From positions 1-64,000 of the forward strand of contig NZ_JACJJL010000015.1 of NCBI RefSeq assembly GCF_016899955.1: DNA of 64,000 nt. Reading direction: 5' to 3'. The position numbers were made by a program, and so were the translations under genes. Origin of the DNA: Marseilla massiliensis (GTDB lineage Bacteria; Bacteroidota; Bacteroidia; Bacteroidales; Bacteroidaceae). Shown piece after piece: positions 61,554 to 64,000 of this stretch. Positions within the stretch are counted from its first letter, which is position 1. Every line of letters starts with the position of its first letter. The notes under the pieces were generated by a model. That model was given only the letters and a program-made list of their open reading frames with translations, had not been told where the DNA came from and made no database searches.

Positions 61554-62735
61554 CTACTTATAAGATTCCTCATACACATTCACGATGTCTGCGTCAGACA
61601 TCTGGACACGGTCACTGGTGAACATGACGCCCATCACTTCGCGGGTGTTGCGCATCAACGTTTCAAACTCTTCGGGAACTATACCATAATCCGACATCTT
61701 CAAGTCGGCTACTCCACAGGCCTCCTGCAGTCGGGTCAGTGCAGTAAGGAAGTCTTCCGGCTTAGAGGCTTCCGTCATGCCCATTGCCTGTGCCATGCGG
61801 ATGAATCGGTCATCGCATGCATGGTGTTCGATGAAGTATTTGTAATAGGCACGGCTCACCATTATCAGTCCTGCGCCGTGAGGCAGGTTGGGATGATAGG
61901 CCGAAAGCGCATGTTCCAATGCATGCTCACTGGTTATAAGCGTCAGGCACATCACACCGCCAGACAATGTGTTGCCAAAAGCAACGCGTGTACGGGCCTC
62001 AATATCATTTCCGTCCTTAATGGCACGGGGCAAATATTCGGCAATGTTACGGATGGCCTCGAGGGCATACATGTCACTCATCAGGTTGGCACCTTTGGCT
62101 ATATATCCCTCTGTGCTGTGGAACAAAGCATCGAAACCTTGGTATGCAGTGAATGTTGCCGGTACGCTTTTCATCAGTTCCGCATCGACAATGGATAGAA
62201 CGGGGAACAGCGACGCGTCTCCCACAAAAGCTTTTTCAAACGTATCTTCCTTTGTGATAACGCCCGAGCTGTCGGTCTCCGACCCCGTACCCGCAGTGGT
62301 AGTAATGGCTATGATTGGCAACGGCCTTACGGCAATGGGCAGTCCTTTTCCTGAACCGATGGGCACGTAATCCCACAGTTCGCCTTCGTTCGTTGCCATC
62401 ACGGCAATGGCCTTGGCACAGTCCATGACACTTCCGCCACCAAGCGCTACGAGAAAGTCACAATCATTGTCGCGTGCCACCTTTGCCCCTGCATTGACAT
62501 TACCGACAGAGGGATTGGGAGCGACACCGTCGAAAACGAATGTTTCCACGCCCGCCCTGTGCAATTGCTCTTCCGTGCGGGCAAGGTAACCGTTGGCACG
62601 GGTCGATTTCCCGTTTGAGATAATTATCAGCGCACGTCTGCCCGGCATTGGTTGATCACCTAATTTGTTCAACATCCCTTCACCAAACATCACACGTGTT
62701 GGGATGTACATGTCGTAATTGTTGTTTGTTTCCAT
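61554..62735 (-). CDS. Iron-type (group III) alcohol dehydrogenase
   Basis: A 393-residue oxidoreductase. NAD(P)-binding GGGS (99-102) in LGGGSVMDCAKAI, TTAGTGSETDSS, and the metal-site segments GFDALFHSTEGYI and HALEHALSAYHPNLPHGAGL with their histidines. Such enzymes interconvert aldehydes and alcohols; the layout with an AraC regulator and an aldo/keto reductase recalls E. coli YqhD, an NADPH-dependent aldehyde reductase. Cofactor preference cannot be told by eye. Confidence 0.93.
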   Translation of the reverse strand: METNNNYDMYIPTRVMFGEGMLNKLGDQPMPGRRALIIISNGKSTRANGYLARTEEQLHRAGVETFVFDGVAPNPSVGNVNAGAKVARDNDCDFLVALGGGSVMDCAKAIAVMATNEGELWDYVPIGSGKGLPIAVRPLPIIAITTTAGTGSETDSSGVITKEDTFEKAFVGDASLFPVLSIVDAELMKSVPATFTAYQGFDALFHSTEGYIAKGANLMSDMYALEAIRNIAEYLPRAIKDGNDIEARTRVAFGNTLSGGVMCLTLITSEHALEHALSAYHPNLPHGAGLIMVSRAYYKYFIEHHACDDRFIRMAQAMGMTEASKPEDFLTALTRLQEACGVADLKMSDYGIVPEEFETLMRNTREVMGVMFTSDRVQMSDADIVNVYEESYK

Positions 62736-62918
62736 ATATTACTCGTTGATTAAATTGTTGCAATGTCACTCAAATTTCCTTCCGCACAGATTCCGACCTT
62801 GCGTGCATAGATGTTTAGACAATGGTTTATGGCCCACCCATCCGCATCCCGGCAGTTAGAACAACTGCGCAAAGTATCTATGCTGCCACTCATAATCGCT
62901 TGTGAAGTAATTTTGGTG
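62736..62918. other. Long leader of the alcohol dehydrogenase gene
   Basis: If the -7 at 62919-62926 is used, the message has a leader of about 180 bases. I see no clear hairpin or small gene in it. Confidence 0.4.
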
Positions 62919-62926
62919 CAAAGATA
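62919..62926 (-). promoter_or_regulatory. Promoter -7 element of the alcohol dehydrogenase gene
   Basis: Minus strand TATCTTTG, full consensus, with no -33 match at the normal spacing; the operator-like palindrome occupies that region. Confidence 0.6.
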
Positions 62927-62934
62927 ACAGACTG

Positions 62935-62966
62935 CCTCCGTAAATGGGATAACGCATTTACGGAGG
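62935..62966 (-). promoter_or_regulatory. Palindromic operator before the alcohol dehydrogenase gene
   Basis: Perfect twelve-base arms CCTCCGTAAATG (62935-62946) and CATTTACGGAGG (62955-62966) with an eight-base centre. The arm plus four bases (TCCGTAAATGGGAT) equals the word at the aldo/keto reductase promoter, and a further half-site TTACGGA lies at 62979-62985. Confidence 0.6.
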
Positions 62967-62989
62967 ATTGTAACCGAATTACGGATTGT

Positions 62990-63450
62990 TTCCCACACCC
63001 CGTTCTCACCATAAAGAAGGTGGATTATGAATTGCCTCACCTACAGGACTTTGTTAGGAATGCACCACATTGCACAGCAAGGCATCCAACAACGAGAAAA
63101 ACAACAATAATCGTGCAAACCAGAGGCCGACCATCGCGACAGGACATCGGCGCCATATATGCCACACGCTGCCACGGCACAGCATACAAAGAAACATAAA
63201 AGGAACAAAATGCAAACGTAAGTTGTTCGCGGCAGTAAGTGCCTTACGATAAGCAGTACGCACGATTTCTTTAGGCGAGGGAAACCGTGCGTATGCAGAG
63301 CATTTGCCACCTTGACCGGTTTGACGCAGAAGAGCGTTGAGTAAAGCCTCTTGTCAAGCCGAATATTCGCAACGTGCATGTGGCTTTTACAGATTCATGC
63401 AAAACCACAAATGCTTACGCTTGTCTACTTAACCACCCCAAGCCAGCCAA
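62990..63450. other. Non-coding gap between alcohol dehydrogenase and AraC genes
   Basis: About 460 bases without a supportable gene. Open frames here have no domain or signal. No terminator hairpin with a T run was found after the AraC gene. Confidence 0.45.
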
Positions 63451-64000
63451 TCACCTCAACTGCATTCGATACTCATTAGGGGTGCATCCGGCAACCTTCT
63501 TGAACAGACGGCTCAAGTGATGGGGATATTGAAAACCAACTTCATAAGCTATCTCGCTGACAGTTTTGTTTGTTACCAACAGCCGGTCTTTCACTTTGCT
63601 GATTATTGCCTGGTGAATGTATTCGATGGCCGACTTTCCCGTCTGCTTCTTAACAAGGTCGCCAAAGTAGTTGGCTGAGAAATGAAGCTGGTCGGCGCAC
63701 CAGGCCACAGAGGGCAATCCGAGCTCTATTGGCTTCCTGGAGTCGAAATAACCATTCAGCAAAGCTTCAAACCTTGTAAGGACATCAGAATTGATAACCT
63801 CGCGGGTTGCAAATTGCCTGTCGTAGAAACGAAGGCAATGGTTAAGCAAAACTTCTATGTTGGAAATAATGATGCTGCGGCTGTGCTTATCGATAGGGTG
63901 GCGAAGCTCCTCCTCTATCTCTTCGAAACAATTGAAGATTGTCTGCCGCTCACGCTCCGACATGTGCAACGCCTCATTCACTTCATACGAAAAGAAGGTG
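63451..64000 (-). CDS. AraC-family transcriptional regulator, 5' end outside the window
   Basis: The frame continues to the window edge (…FFSYEVNEALHMSERERQTI), so at least 182 residues are present and the N-terminal cupin-type sensor domain is cut off. The C-terminal DNA-binding domain has two helix-turn-helices: SVAWCADQLHFSANYFGDLVKKQTG, then KTVSEIAYEVGFQYPHHLSRLFKKVAG, ending in the AraC signature CTPNEYR. Its position next to the alcohol dehydrogenase suggests that it controls that gene and the aldo/keto reductase through the shared operator word. Confidence 0.93.
   Translation of the reverse strand, partial: TFFSYEVNEALHMSERERQTIFNCFEEIEEELRHPIDKHSRSIIISNIEVLLNHCLRFYDRQFATREVINSDVLTRFEALLNGYFDSRKPIELGLPSVAWCADQLHFSANYFGDLVKKQTGKSAIEYIHQAIISKVKDRLLVTNKTVSEIAYEVGFQYPHHLSRLFKKVAGCTPNEYRMQLR

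Noticed and set aside
62750..63040. Open frame of 96 codons upstream of the alcohol dehydrogenase
   Set aside because: It covers the promoter and operator palindrome of that gene and has no recognisable domain.

Overview
The window reads as chromosomal DNA of a Bacteroidales bacterium, most likely a Prevotella-type genus. The evidence is a fused LpxC-FabZ protein, the HD protein-lpxD-lpxC/fabZ-lpxA-miaA and purM-prfA-pyrF gene orders, many promoters of the Bacteroidota form TAnnTTTG, a C-terminal tail like those of type IX-secreted proteins, and family-typical proteins (DUF2141, DUF3298, DUF4468, DUF5715). This assignment is inference from gene content.

Layout. 0-1.2 kb: a tyrosine integrase whose C-terminal end looks cut off. 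1.9-5.6 kb: a small membrane protein, then a TPR sensor kinase and its LytTR regulator. 5.7-8.9 kb (minus): NfeD-SPFH membrane pair and truA-EamA transporter. 9.4-16 kb: two identical tRNA-Lys genes, lon, tgt, an LptF/LptG permease and a DEAD-box helicase. 16-18.9 kb (minus): rarA, a 2-hydroxyacid dehydrogenase and a TRIC channel. 19-22.5 kb: an acidic-tailed protein and a membrane pyrophosphatase. 23.6-30.3 kb: phoH-purC-menG-aroE-purM-prfA-pyrF. 30.7-40.4 kb: HD phosphohydrolase, then the lipid A genes lpxD, lpxC/fabZ and lpxA with miaA, a class A PBP and a Pif1-like helicase. 40.7-47.9 kb: YeiH exporter, MntP, a lipoprotein, rsmG, a metallo-hydrolase, ruvC and a ModF-like ABC protein.

47.9-56.6 kb is an accessory, decaying zone. 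It holds a fibronectin-type secreted protein broken by two in-frame stops, a small lipoprotein, a gene remnant, a DUF2141/membrane protein/winged-helix cassette, and a patchwork of foreign pieces. The patchwork contains the end of a Mu-type portal, a whole Mu F-like head protein with a C-terminal nuclease-like domain, part of a gpG-like protein, half of a toprim-type protein, and a DUF4468 protein that has lost its signal peptide.

56.6-64 kb carries a DUF1294 protein, glycerate kinase and an FKBP isomerase. It ends in what looks like a small regulon: aldo/keto reductase plus truncated amidohydrolase, a cyclophilin-like secreted protein, an iron-type alcohol dehydrogenase and an AraC regulator cut by the window edge. 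A 14-base operator-like word occurs at identical spacing from the promoters of the aldo/keto reductase and the alcohol dehydrogenase. This resembles the YqhC-YqhD-DkgA aldehyde defence of enterobacteria and is the most interesting functional signal seen. Intergenic gaps also carry a dispersed GC-rich repeat with a CAAAACGGCC core and one MITE-like element.
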